NCBI RefSeq assembly: GCF_008727735.1
Contig: NZ_CP044227.1
Coordinates: 310,001-374,000, forward strand
Length of the DNA stretch: 64,000 nt
Direction of reading: 5' to 3'
DNA from: Flintibacter sp. KGMB00164
GTDB taxonomy: Bacteria; Bacillota; Clostridia; Oscillospirales; Oscillospiraceae
The notes below the pieces were generated by a model. The model searched no databases. It was not told where the DNA came from and worked only from the letters and a program-made list of their open reading frames with translations. Both the position numbers and the translations under genes were made by a program. This document shows positions 1 through 7,962 of this stretch, one piece after another (the stretch's first letter is position 1; each line of letters starts with the position of its first letter).

Positions 1-407
1 AATACATGCATCCCACCGATAAGGTGGCTTCCATTGCTCTGGTGAATCAGTATTACGTCAGGGCCATCAAGGAGCTGTGCGACCGCCACGGCGCGCAGCT
101 GCTGCTGGTGAGCACCCCGAGCCCTGTCAACTGGAGCTATGAGCGGCACAACGGCATCCAGAAGTTTGCCGATGAGCTGGGCTGTACTTATGTGGATATG
201 AATCTGGAGTCCGTGGGTATTGACTGGACAAAGGATACCTTTGATAAGGGAGATCACCTGAACCACTTCGGCGCGGTGAAGGCAACTAAGTTCTTGGCCA
301 ACTACCTGCAAAAGCAGGGCGGGCTCACGGATCACCGCGCAGACCCCGCATACAGCGACTGGAATCAGAAGTGGAAGGAACATGAGGAGCAGATTTCCAG
401 AGGATGA
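1..407 (+). CDS. SGNH/DHHW-type hydrolase, 3' end only
   Basis: This is the C-terminal 134 or so residues of a gene that enters from the left edge; the first in-window ATG (position 6) is unlikely to be the real start because no ribosome site can be seen before it. The fragment has an alpha/beta flavodoxin-like pattern (LLLVSTPSP strand-loop, then a short helix) and ends with the block GDHLNHFGAVKATKF, which fits the D-x-x-H catalytic block V of SGNH/GDSL hydrolases and the DHHW subfamily. Such proteins de-acetylate or acetylate cell-surface or exported polysaccharides. A strong terminator follows at 440-485. The family call rests on this short block alone. Confidence 0.6.
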   Translation, partial: YMHPTDKVASIALVNQYYVRAIKELCDRHGAQLLLVSTPSPVNWSYERHNGIQKFADELGCTYVDMNLESVGIDWTKDTFDKGDHLNHFGAVKATKFLANYLQKQGGLTDHRADPAYSDWNQKWKEHEEQISRG

Positions 408-439
408 GAACTGCGTGCCAATATTGCTAATTCATAAAG

Positions 440-485
440 CACCCCGATTTTTCCTTGCGTGTGGAAAAATTGGGGTGTTTTTGCC
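440..485 (+). terminator. Rho-independent terminator after the SGNH gene
   Basis: Arms CACCCCGATTTTTCC (440-454) and GGAAAAATTGGGGTG (463-477) form a 15-bp stem with an 8-nt loop, followed directly by a T run. It closes the leftmost transcription unit. Confidence 0.85.
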
Positions 486-550
486 TCTCGCTCTGGAGAA
501 AAGACTGAGGTATGGTTTAAACTGTTCCATGTTAAAACGGCGCTGGTCCC

Positions 551-580
551 TGGACAATACACCGCCTTTGTTGGTATCAT
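551..580 (+). promoter_or_regulatory. Possible promoter of the GH42 gene
   Basis: TGGACA (551-556), an 18-bp spacer and TATCAT (575-580) lie about 85 bp upstream of the GH42 start. Both boxes are imperfect, so this is a candidate only. The rest of the gap between the terminator and the gene shows no other structure. Confidence 0.35.
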
Positions 581-665
581 ACGGTTGAGAATGCTCCAAG
601 TGGAGCGCAGACCCGTTTTGCTAATAACCAGAATCAGCTTATCTCGATTTACAGGAGGATATCTT

Positions 666-2606
666 ATGCTGTTAGGTGTTGACTATTACCCGGAACAGTG
701 GGACAGCGCCATTATGGAGGCGGATATGGACCGCATCCTGGAGCTGGGGTGCAACGTGATCCGGATCGGCGAATTTGCCTGGCACCACATGGAGCCAGAG
801 GAGGGAAAGTTTGACTTCTCCTACTTTGACGGGGTCATTGATATGGCCAAAAAGAAGGGGCTTCAGATCATTTTCGGTACCCCCACCGCCACACCCCCCG
901 CTTGGCTGGTTCACAAGCACCCGGATATCCTCTCCCAGTTCCCTGACGGATCCTCCCGGGCCTTCGGCGGCCGCCACACCTCCTGTTACAGCAGCCTGCC
1001 CTACTGGGAGCACTGCACCAGGATCGTCACAGAGCTGGCCCGGCACTACAAGGATGAAAAGGCCATCGTGGCATGGCAGATCGACAACGAGCTAGGCCAC
1101 GAGGGCAGCGACCAGTGCTGGTGTCCCCGGTGCCGCGCCAAGTTCCAGAACTTTCTGAGTGAGAAATTTGGGGGCGATATTCGTGCCCTCAATGAGACCT
1201 ATGGTACCACCTTCTGGAGCCAGGAGTACAACTCTTTTGCTGAGATCCCCCTGCCCACCCCCACGATTGCCACCCACAACCCGGCTCTCCGTCTGGACTG
1301 GGAGCGCTTTTGCAGCTGGAACATCCGCTCTTTTGCCGCTTTCCAGGCCAAACTGCTCCATGAGATCATTCCCGGGGCTGTGGTGATGCACGACTTCCCC
1401 GGCGGCGGGCTGGGCAAGCGTGTGGACTACTCCGGTGTGGCTCAGGAGCTGAATCGGGTGGCATATAACAACTACCCGGTCTGGGGCGGTCAGAAGGAGC
1501 CTCTGTCTCCCAGCGAGATCGCCTTCGGTTTGGACTACATCCGGGGGCTGAGAGGGGAAAACTTCTGGATCACTGAGGCCATCATGGGCGCCCAGGGCCA
1601 TGATATCACCGGATTTCTGCCCCGCCCGAATCAGGCCAAGCTGTGGAGCTGGCAGGGAATGGCCCACGGCTGCGAAGGGCTGATGTACTTCCGCTACCGA
1701 GGCGCCACCAAGGGAGCTGAGCAGTTCTGCTATGGAATTCTGGATGCGGACAATATCCCCCGCCGCCGCTTCTTTGAGGTGCAGAGCTTCTTCCGGGAGG
1801 TTCGTCCCTATGAGCAGGTCCTCACCACCCCCGTCCACAGCGATGTGGCCATCCTCTACGACTTTGACGCCTTGGCCTCCTTCCGGATCCAGCAGCAGAG
1901 CTGCCTGCTGGACTGCGAGCGGGAGATGAAGCGGCTGCACAGCTGGCTGTTCCGGGCGGGCCAGAGTGTGGACGTTATCCCCGCCAGCCGGGACTTCTCC
2001 CATTACAAACTGGTGCTGGTGCCCCATCTGATCGTCACTGATCCCGACTTTGCCGCCCGGCTGAAGGCCTATGTGGCCGGAGGCGGCGTGGCGGTGGTGA
2101 CTTACCGCACAGCGGTGAAGGACCGGGACAACAACCTGGTCTTTGGTAAGACCATCCCTGTGGACTGCGGTGACCTGCTGGGCCTGTATGTGGAGGAAAC
2201 TGAGAGCGTCCAGGCGTATGACTGTATCCCCCTTGCCGGGGAGAAGGGCTGCGGTACTGCCGGTATCTTCCGGGACATGGTGGTGCCTCAGGGTGCCCAG
2301 GTCCTGTGGCGCTATGATGATCCCTTCTACCGTTCCTACGCAGCCATTACCCGCAATGCCTACGGCCAGGGTGCGGCTTACTATTTGGGAACCACCCCCG
2401 ACCAGGCAATCCTGGAGCAGGTGTTGGGGCAGGCCATGGAGGAAGTCGGTCTGGAGCGGCTGGACCTGCCCGAGGGCGTGGAGTCGGTACTCCGGGGTGA
2501 GGGGGACAGCCAGGTTCGTATCCTTCTCAATCATAACGAAACCCCTGTCCATGTCCTGGGACAGGAGCTGTCTCCCTTCCAGGTCAAGGTTCTTCCTGTG
2601 ACATAA
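666..2606 (+). CDS. Beta-galactosidase, glycoside hydrolase family 42
   Basis: A 646-residue GH42 enzyme that removes terminal beta-galactosides, probably in the cytoplasm because there is no signal peptide. The TIM barrel runs from residue 1 (MLLGVDYYPEQW, the typical GH42 opening) to about 385. The acid/base is E142 in WQIDNELGHE and the nucleophile E304 in WITEAIMG. Cys107, 151, 153 and 156 match the four-Cys zinc cluster known in this family. The trimerisation domain (about 390-590, ILYDFDALASFRIQQ) and a short beta domain follow. The ATG at 666 is chosen because AGGAGG sits 6 bases before it and the protein then begins exactly like its family; the frame is open upstream to 459 but that part has no family resemblance. 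Confidence 0.93.
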   Translation: MLLGVDYYPEQWDSAIMEADMDRILELGCNVIRIGEFAWHHMEPEEGKFDFSYFDGVIDMAKKKGLQIIFGTPTATPPAWLVHKHPDILSQFPDGSSRAFGGRHTSCYSSLPYWEHCTRIVTELARHYKDEKAIVAWQIDNELGHEGSDQCWCPRCRAKFQNFLSEKFGGDIRALNETYGTTFWSQEYNSFAEIPLPTPTIATHNPALRLDWERFCSWNIRSFAAFQAKLLHEIIPGAVVMHDFPGGGLGKRVDYSGVAQELNRVAYNNYPVWGGQKEPLSPSEIAFGLDYIRGLRGENFWITEAIMGAQGHDITGFLPRPNQAKLWSWQGMAHGCEGLMYFRYRGATKGAEQFCYGILDADNIPRRRFFEVQSFFREVRPYEQVLTTPVHSDVAILYDFDALASFRIQQQSCLLDCEREMKRLHSWLFRAGQSVDVIPASRDFSHYKLVLVPHLIVTDPDFAARLKAYVAGGGVAVVTYRTAVKDRDNNLVFGKTIPVDCGDLLGLYVEETESVQAYDCIPLAGEKGCGTAGIFRDMVVPQGAQVLWRYDDPFYRSYAAITRNAYGQGAAYYLGTTPDQAILEQVLGQAMEEVGLERLDLPEGVESVLRGEGDSQVRILLNHNETPVHVLGQELSPFQVKVLPVT

Positions 2607-2658
2607 TTGACCGGAAAATACGGATGCATGTTGTTTTGGTGTCCTTGATTGGAAGGCG

Positions 2659-2687
2659 TTGCAAGGGCAAACAGCTTGTGATACACT
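2659..2687 (+). promoter_or_regulatory. Probable promoter of the lyxose isomerase gene
   Basis: TTGCAA (2659-2664), a 17-bp spacer and TACACT (2682-2687) precede the gene by 45 bp. It lies in the 125-bp gap after the GH42 gene, where no terminator is seen, so the two genes may also be read through. Confidence 0.45.
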
Positions 2688-2731
2688 AAATCAAAGAGGA
2701 AAAACAGCCCAAAAAGGAGCGATACTATACC

Positions 2732-3418
2732 ATGAAACGCAGTGAGATCAATGCCGCTTTGAAAGAGATGGAGCAGATGGTGAAGGAGTACCGCTTCGCC
2801 CTGCCTCCCTTCTGTGACTTTACTCCGGAGCAGTGGCAGGAAAAGGGCCACGACTACGATGAGATTCGGGACAATATGCTGGGTTGGGACATCACCGACT
2901 ACGGAATGGGTAACTTTGACAAGATGGGTTTCTCCCTGATCACCATCCGCAACGGCAACCTGAAGATGGACAAGTACACCAAGACCTACGCCGAGAAGCT
3001 GCTGTACATCAAGGAGGGCCAGTACTCGCCCATGCACTTCCACTGGTCCAAGATGGAGGATATCATCAACCGGGGCGGCGGCAACGTGCTCATCCGGGTG
3101 TATAATTCCACCTCTGACGAGGAGCTGGACAAGGAGTCTGAGGTCCATGTCCATGTGGACGGCCGGGAAATGGTAGTCCCCGCGGGCAGTCAGGTCCGCC
3201 TGACCCCCGGCGAGAGTATTACCATCTACCCCTATCTCTACCACGACTTTGAGGTGGAGCCGGGCTCCGGTCCTGTGCTGCTGGGCGAGGTGAGCCAGTG
3301 TAACGACGATAACACGGACAATCGTTTCTATGAGAAGCTGGGCCGGTTCCCCGCCATTGAGGAGGACGAGGCTCCCTACCGCCTGTTGTGTAATGAGTAT
3401 CCCGCCGCCAAGGACTGA
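2732..3418 (+). CDS. D-lyxose/D-mannose ketol-isomerase, cupin type
   Basis: A 228-residue protein of the D-lyxose isomerase family, which interconverts D-lyxose and D-xylulose and often D-mannose and D-fructose. The cupin metal site is complete: H102 and H104 in PMHFHW, E109 in SKMED and H171 in YLYHDF, in the spacing known for the E. coli and Bacillus enzymes. Length fits the family. Upstream lies AAGGAG with a rather long 12-base spacing. Placed after a beta-galactosidase and before a convergent alpha-glucosidase, it belongs to a sugar-use island; its D-xylulose product could feed the xylulokinase at 52.1 kb. Substrate preference cannot be read from the sequence. Confidence 0.85.
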   Translation: MKRSEINAALKEMEQMVKEYRFALPPFCDFTPEQWQEKGHDYDEIRDNMLGWDITDYGMGNFDKMGFSLITIRNGNLKMDKYTKTYAEKLLYIKEGQYSPMHFHWSKMEDIINRGGGNVLIRVYNSTSDEELDKESEVHVHVDGREMVVPAGSQVRLTPGESITIYPYLYHDFEVEPGSGPVLLGEVSQCNDDNTDNRFYEKLGRFPAIEEDEAPYRLLCNEYPAAKD

Positions 3419-3424
3419 AAAAGA

Positions 3425-3464
3425 AACCGTGGAGACCGCAAAAAGCGATCTCCACGGTTTTTTC
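3425..3464 (+). terminator. Terminator after lyxose isomerase
   Basis: AACCGTGGAGA (3425-3435) pairs with TCTCCACGGTT (3449-3459), followed by a T run. It also separates the gene from the convergent GH31 gene, whose stop is at 3472. Confidence 0.88.
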
Positions 3465-3471
3465 ATGTTTA

Positions 3472-5865
3472 TCAAGCAGTAAGGATTTCCAGCAGAGCGC
3501 CGTACAGGTCGTGGTCCAGCTCCATGGCGTTGAGCTGGCCCAGCAGCACAGTGGTGCGGGATTCCTTGGCAATGCGGCGGTAGATCTCATCCTTCAGATC
3601 GAAGGAGACCTCTGCCTGATCCAGGAAGCGGAAGCACCGCTCTACGGTGTCATTGCCCATCTTCCGGTGCTCCAACCCCAGAGAAATCTCCAGTCCGGTC
3701 TCCACCGGGACATCTTCCACCGTGACGGTGAGGATACGGTGGAAGGAATCGTAAGAGGTCTGGGCGGATGCCGCAGTTTCGCCCACCTTAACCTCCGCCG
3801 CTCCGGCGGCATCCGCAAAGCCAGTCAGCTCTACGGTGAAGCTGCGCTTGCTGGGGATGAGGCTCCGTTCTCCCTGAGCAGGATGGACGGTGAATACGGC
3901 CCGGCCGTCCGCCTCACGGTAGGTCATGGGGGTGGTGACACATACCCCATTGAGATAGGCCTGTGTGGTGTTGTCGTCCTCATAAAGGGTAAAGTCTCCG
4001 TCCGCCCCGGCGAACACCTTGATGCGGAGAGAGGCGGGATTGGAGGCCGCTTGGGTGCCCGAGATCTCGTCCGTGAGGGGGAGAATGGCTCCGGCGGGAG
4101 CCAGGACAGGGATGCTGTCCAGGCTGCGGTACAGGTCCAGCGTCCGTCCGCCGGCGTACACCATGCCGGTGTACAGGTCGTACCAGGTTCCCTCCGGCAG
4201 CCAGGTGGGCACCTTGGCCACGTTTAGTCCCTGGATGCGGGGCGTGGTAACAGGGGCGGCCATCAGCTGGGTGCCGAAGCAGTACTGGGTCTTGTACTGA
4301 TAGGCCTCCTCCGCCTCGCTCCAGCGGTAATAGAGAGGCTCCACCAGGGGGAGGCCCTCCTTCCAGGCGCGGTAGTTCATGGTGTACAGATAGGGCACCA
4401 GACGGTGGCGCTCCTGGAGCGCCTGTGTCATCGCCTGCTGGGCCTCTTCCTTGTAGCGCCAGGGCTCTTTGCCCTGGAAGGGGCTGTTGGAGGCGTGGAG
4501 CCGGTTGATGGGGGAGAACACGCCCAGCTGTACCCAGCGGGTGACCAGCTCGTCATTGCGGTAGCCGTGCATGTGGCCGCCGATATCGTGGCTCCACCAG
4601 CCGTAGCCGATGTTGGAGGCGTTGGCGGTAAAGTAGGGCTGGAAGTTCAGAGACTCCCAGGTGACAATGGTGTCGCCGGAAAAGCCTACGGGGTAGCGGT
4701 GGCTGCCCGGACCGGCGTAGCGGGAGAAGGTCATGGGCCGCTTGCCGTCCCGGCCGCTGTCCAGAAAGTGGTAGTGGTTCAAAATCCAAAGGGGATCCAG
4801 CCCCTCCACCTTGCACAGGTTTCCCTGCTGCCAGTCGATCCACCAGAAGTCCACGCCCTGCTCCTCCAGGGGATGGTGGAGGTACTTGAAATATGCCTCC
4901 AAAAACTTGGGGTCGGCGGGGTCACAGGCCACCGGGTCCTCCGCCTGCCAGTCCACCCCCATCTCCTTGGCCATGGGCAGATACTGCTCCTCATGGGCCT
5001 GCACGCCCTCGGCGGGGTGTACATTCAGGGTCACCTTCATGCCGCGGCGGTGCAGTTCCTCCAGCAGTGCGGGCGGGTCGGGGAAAAGCTCCCGGTTCCA
5101 GGTATAGCCTGTCCAGCCGCTGCCGTACTTGGGGTCGATGTCCACCAGGTGCCAGTCCATGTCGATGACCCCCACGGTAAAGGGAATGTTTTCCTTCTGG
5201 AAGCGGTCCATCAGCTCCAGATAGCTGTCCTGAGTATAGCGGTAGTAGCGGCTCCACCAGTTGCCCAGAGCAAAGCGGGGCAGCATGGGGGCAGAGCCGC
5301 ACAGATGGTAAAAGTCCTGAAGAGCCTGGGTATAGTCGTGTCCATAGCCCCAGAAGTACAGGTCCTGGATGCCCTTTTTTCGGGGCTCCAGCCAGCCGTC
5401 CTCCAGCAAAATCTGAGAGGAACTGTCATCCAGCACGGCAAAGCCGTTGCGGGAGAGAATACCGCTCTCCAGAGGAATGGCGCCGTTGGCCTCGTCCAGA
5501 GTGCGGGCGGTGCCGCCCAGGTCGCTGGCCTTCTGGCCGTAGCGCCAGATGCTGTGGTATTGGGTGAGGCCGCCCTTCACCTGAATGCTCAGACCCTGGG
5601 GAGAGAACGGCTTTTCGTTATACACCAGGTGCACGCGGTCGGTGTGGATCTCCAACTGTCCATCCTGGTGCAGCACCCGGAAATTGGTTTTGGGGAAATC
5701 CCGGTGGAGGACGGTCTGGGTGGGCCGGTCCTCAAAGACTCCGTCGGGGCTGTACTCCAGGCGCAGCAGGCCCTGGGTGAGCACCGTGATGCGGTAGTGC
5801 TGCCCGGCGACAATGTTCTCTGGGCAGGCAGCGGGCGTGGTTTGGATATGGTAGATGGGATTCAA
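3472..5865 (-). CDS. Alpha-glucosidase, glycoside hydrolase family 31
   Basis: A 797-residue GH31 enzyme acting on alpha-linked glucosides (alpha-xylosidase cannot be excluded). An N-terminal beta-sandwich (about 1-220) is followed by the TIM barrel; the nucleophile is D344 in FWWIDW and the acid/base D398 in FSGDTIVTWESL. The C-terminal beta domains include a DUF5110-like part (YTGMVYAGG onward) and an extra helical tail of about 65 residues. No signal peptide. The start is taken as the TTG at 5865 because AAGGGGG lies 7 bases before it and the product then opens with NPIYHIQ; the frame is open up to 6024, but that part overlaps the T-tract of the upstream terminator and has no ribosome site. 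Confidence 0.88.
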   Translation of the reverse strand: MNPIYHIQTTPAACPENIVAGQHYRITVLTQGLLRLEYSPDGVFEDRPTQTVLHRDFPKTNFRVLHQDGQLEIHTDRVHLVYNEKPFSPQGLSIQVKGGLTQYHSIWRYGQKASDLGGTARTLDEANGAIPLESGILSRNGFAVLDDSSSQILLEDGWLEPRKKGIQDLYFWGYGHDYTQALQDFYHLCGSAPMLPRFALGNWWSRYYRYTQDSYLELMDRFQKENIPFTVGVIDMDWHLVDIDPKYGSGWTGYTWNRELFPDPPALLEELHRRGMKVTLNVHPAEGVQAHEEQYLPMAKEMGVDWQAEDPVACDPADPKFLEAYFKYLHHPLEEQGVDFWWIDWQQGNLCKVEGLDPLWILNHYHFLDSGRDGKRPMTFSRYAGPGSHRYPVGFSGDTIVTWESLNFQPYFTANASNIGYGWWSHDIGGHMHGYRNDELVTRWVQLGVFSPINRLHASNSPFQGKEPWRYKEEAQQAMTQALQERHRLVPYLYTMNYRAWKEGLPLVEPLYYRWSEAEEAYQYKTQYCFGTQLMAAPVTTPRIQGLNVAKVPTWLPEGTWYDLYTGMVYAGGRTLDLYRSLDSIPVLAPAGAILPLTDEISGTQAASNPASLRIKVFAGADGDFTLYEDDNTTQAYLNGVCVTTPMTYREADGRAVFTVHPAQGERSLIPSKRSFTVELTGFADAAGAAEVKVGETAASAQTSYDSFHRILTVTVEDVPVETGLEISLGLEHRKMGNDTVERCFRFLDQAEVSFDLKDEIYRRIAKESRTTVLLGQLNAMELDHDLYGALLEILTA

Positions 5866-6020
5866 GGCAGATACCCCCTTATTGTTTTTCCACTGGTTAT
5901 TGGTTATGACCGCATTGTACATATTCTGGAAGTAAAAGTCCAGAGGGGAAGCCATCCTTACAGCGGTGCTTTTTGCCAAAGGCAGTACCTGTAACGTGGT
6001 TCGGATTTCCAGCGGATGAA

Positions 6021-6060
6021 ACAAAAAGGAGCCCCGGACTTAAATTGGTCCGGAGCTCCT
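6021..6060 (-). terminator. Terminator of the NhaC-type transporter gene
   Basis: AGGAGCCCCGGAC (6027-6039) pairs with GTCCGGAGCTCCT (6048-6060) through one G-T pair. On the minus strand the stem is followed by TTTTTG. Confidence 0.85.
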
Positions 6061-6080
6061 GATAAAGTATGTAAGAATGG

Positions 6081-7676
6081 TTACTGCTTGTGGTCTTCCG
6101 TCATGTATTTCCGGTAGCCTGGGTCGATGTTATAGCGCTTGAGGGACCACTTGTGGAAGACGATCTGCAGGAAGTAGAGGATCACCACACCCAGCGGCAG
6201 CAGCACGAAGGGAGTGACCTGAGTAAAGCCATAGATCAGATACATCACGGCGATCACGCCGCCCACAGTAAGGGCGTAAGGCAGCTGGGTGCCGACGTGG
6301 TCGATGTGGTCCGCGCCGGAGAAGATGGAGGCCATGACGGTAGTGTCGGACACAGGAGAGGCGTGGTCGCCCAGGATGGCGCCGGAGAGGACCGCGCCGC
6401 ACATGCCAGCAGCGAAGTTCACGTCGCCGGTGATGGCGTAGCCGAGCTGAATGGCCAGCGGGGTCATGATGGCCATGGTGCCCCAGGAGGTGCCAGTGGC
6501 AAAGGCGATGATGATGGAGCAGACCAGAACCAGAACAGGGAGCAGGCCCACGGGCACGCTGCCGCCTACGGTGGCGGCTACAAAGTCGCCCAGACCCATG
6601 CTCTTGGTCACTGCGGCCAGAGACCAAGCCATGACCAGGATCGCGCCGGTGAGGGACATCAGCTTAAAGCCGTCCACGATGGTGCTCATGGTGTCTTCGA
6701 AGGTGAGGATCTTGGAGAACAGCGCCACAGTGATGCCGGTCACTGCCATGCCGAAGGAACCCCAGTACAGAGCCAGCTGAGCGTCGCAGGCATCTAGGAT
6801 GGACATGAAGTCTGTGCCCGCCCGGTCGGGGTTGGTCATGCCGGTGTAGATGATGCCGAAGATAATGATGGCAAAGGTGACCACGATGGGCAGCACGAAG
6901 GAGCGGATCATAGGCTTGGTGCGCTTGGGTTCGCCCAGCTCATGGCCTACGTTCAGCATGGGGTGGGCGTTGGGCTTGGTGAACTGGCCGGTGGTAAGGG
7001 CGCGGACCTCAGCCTTGAGCATGGGGCCGTAGTCCCGGCCGGTGTACATAAGCATACCCACAAAGAGCAGGGTAAAGATGGAGTACATATTGAAGGGCAG
7101 GCTCTTGATGTAAGCACCCATGGGGGTGATGCTGTCGATGCCGGCGGCATCCAGGCCCTGACTGATCATGCCGATCTGGTAAGCGATCCAGTCGGAGATG
7201 AAGAACGCGGCGGCAGGAGCGGCGGTGGAGTCCAGCACATAGGAGAACTTTTCGGAAGAAATCTTGTAGTCTTTGCAGATATCACGGAACACGTTGCCGT
7301 CCACGGCGGCCACCAGGCAGTCGTTGACCGAGCACAGCATGCCCAGACCCCAGGTTCCCAGACAGACCGAGCGTCTCTTTTTGAATCTGCGCTTGGCGGC
7401 TTCAGCCAGAGCCAGGCTGCCGCCCAGTCGCCAGATAAAGGAAATGCCCACGCCCATAAACAGGGTGAAGAGGAGCAGGATCACATTGTCTGCCATGTTG
7501 GTGGCAATCTGCTCCAGAGCCAGGGCGGCGCCGGCAAAGGGGTTCCAGTTGCTCATGATCAGCGTACCGGCAAACAGGCCGGCAAACATAGAGAGCAGCA
7601 CCTGCTTGGTGGCAAAACACAGAAGAATAGCCACAAGAGGTGGGATCAATGCCAGGATGCCATAGTTGGTGTCCAT
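6081..7676 (-). CDS. NhaC-family Na+/H+ (or solute) antiporter
   Basis: A 531-residue polytopic membrane protein with about eleven hydrophobic segments, starting with MDTNYGILALIPPLVAILL. It has the NhaC-family signatures GLGMLCSVNDCLVAAVDGN near residue 110, LDSTAAPAAAFFISDW, FATGTSWGTMAIMTPLA and GAILGDHASPVSDTTVMAS near 420. Members exchange Na+ for H+ or move organic solutes such as malate/lactate or amino acids. AGGAGG sits 6 bases before the ATG. The gene has its own sigma-54 promoter (7717-7733), lies next to the sigma-54 activator gene, and shares that promoter class with the SDR/GcvP-like operon at 10.1 kb. I infer that it moves the substrate or product of that operon rather than serving general pH control. 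Confidence 0.85.
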   Translation of the reverse strand: MDTNYGILALIPPLVAILLCFATKQVLLSMFAGLFAGTLIMSNWNPFAGAALALEQIATNMADNVILLLFTLFMGVGISFIWRLGGSLALAEAAKRRFKKRRSVCLGTWGLGMLCSVNDCLVAAVDGNVFRDICKDYKISSEKFSYVLDSTAAPAAAFFISDWIAYQIGMISQGLDAAGIDSITPMGAYIKSLPFNMYSIFTLLFVGMLMYTGRDYGPMLKAEVRALTTGQFTKPNAHPMLNVGHELGEPKRTKPMIRSFVLPIVVTFAIIIFGIIYTGMTNPDRAGTDFMSILDACDAQLALYWGSFGMAVTGITVALFSKILTFEDTMSTIVDGFKLMSLTGAILVMAWSLAAVTKSMGLGDFVAATVGGSVPVGLLPVLVLVCSIIIAFATGTSWGTMAIMTPLAIQLGYAITGDVNFAAGMCGAVLSGAILGDHASPVSDTTVMASIFSGADHIDHVGTQLPYALTVGGVIAVMYLIYGFTQVTPFVLLPLGVVILYFLQIVFHKWSLKRYNIDPGYRKYMTEDHKQ

Positions 7677-7716
7677 ACGAGTTCCTCCTTTTTTGAAATT
7701 CCATGCCTAAAAAAAC

Positions 7717-7733
7717 AGCAAATTTCGTGCCAA
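7717..7733 (-). promoter_or_regulatory. Sigma-54 (-24/-12) promoter of the NhaC-type gene
   Basis: Read on the minus strand the sequence is TTGGCACGAAATTTGCT, a full match to the YTGGCACGNNNNTTGCW consensus. The GG (7731-7730) and GC (7719-7718) are separated by exactly 10 bases. The gene starts about 40 bases downstream. Confidence 0.93.
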
Positions 7734-7788
7734 TTCTTTTGCCAGGGGGAGACGGGAAAAAGAGAAACTCGGCTTTTTGTGTGAAATA

Positions 7789-7836
7789 TTCGAAAAAAAC
7801 ACTGCGTCCGTTCCTTCTGTGAGGTGGAACGGACGC
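7789..7836 (-). terminator. Terminator of the sigma-54 activator gene
   Basis: GCGTCCGTTCC (7804-7814) pairs perfectly with GGAACGGACGC (7826-7836). On the minus strand a run of seven T follows after AGTG, so the activator message ends before the NhaC-type promoter. Confidence 0.85.
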
Positions 7837-7899
7837 AAGAAAATAAAAATAAAGTGGTTCAACTTTGTACAAAAAGGAGCAAAAACCAGCTATGATGAA

Positions 7900-7947
7900 A
7901 TGGCATTTTTGCCATGCGGGATTGCCATGTCACAGGATGTCATGACA
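7900..7947 (-). promoter_or_regulatory. Candidate upstream activator sites for the NhaC-type promoter
   Basis: About 170-215 bp upstream of the -24/-12 promoter lie ATGGCA-tttt-TGCCAT (7900-7915), a further TTGCCA (7922-7927) and the perfect palindrome TGTCATGACA (7938-7947). The TTGCCA element also forms the arms of the palindrome at 9804-9823, upstream of the other sigma-54 promoter. The arrangement differs, so the assignment is inference. Confidence 0.4.
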
Positions 7948-7962
7948 ACTCGTGACAATAAA

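Noticed and set aside
459-665. Upstream extension of the GH42 frame
   Set aside because: It overlaps the terminator of the previous gene and has no ribosome site; the AGGAGG-led ATG at 666 gives the standard family N-terminus.
4405-5994. A 529-codon open frame on the plus strand opposite the GH31 gene
   Set aside because: Same antisense effect; the GH31 catalytic motifs on the minus strand are decisive.
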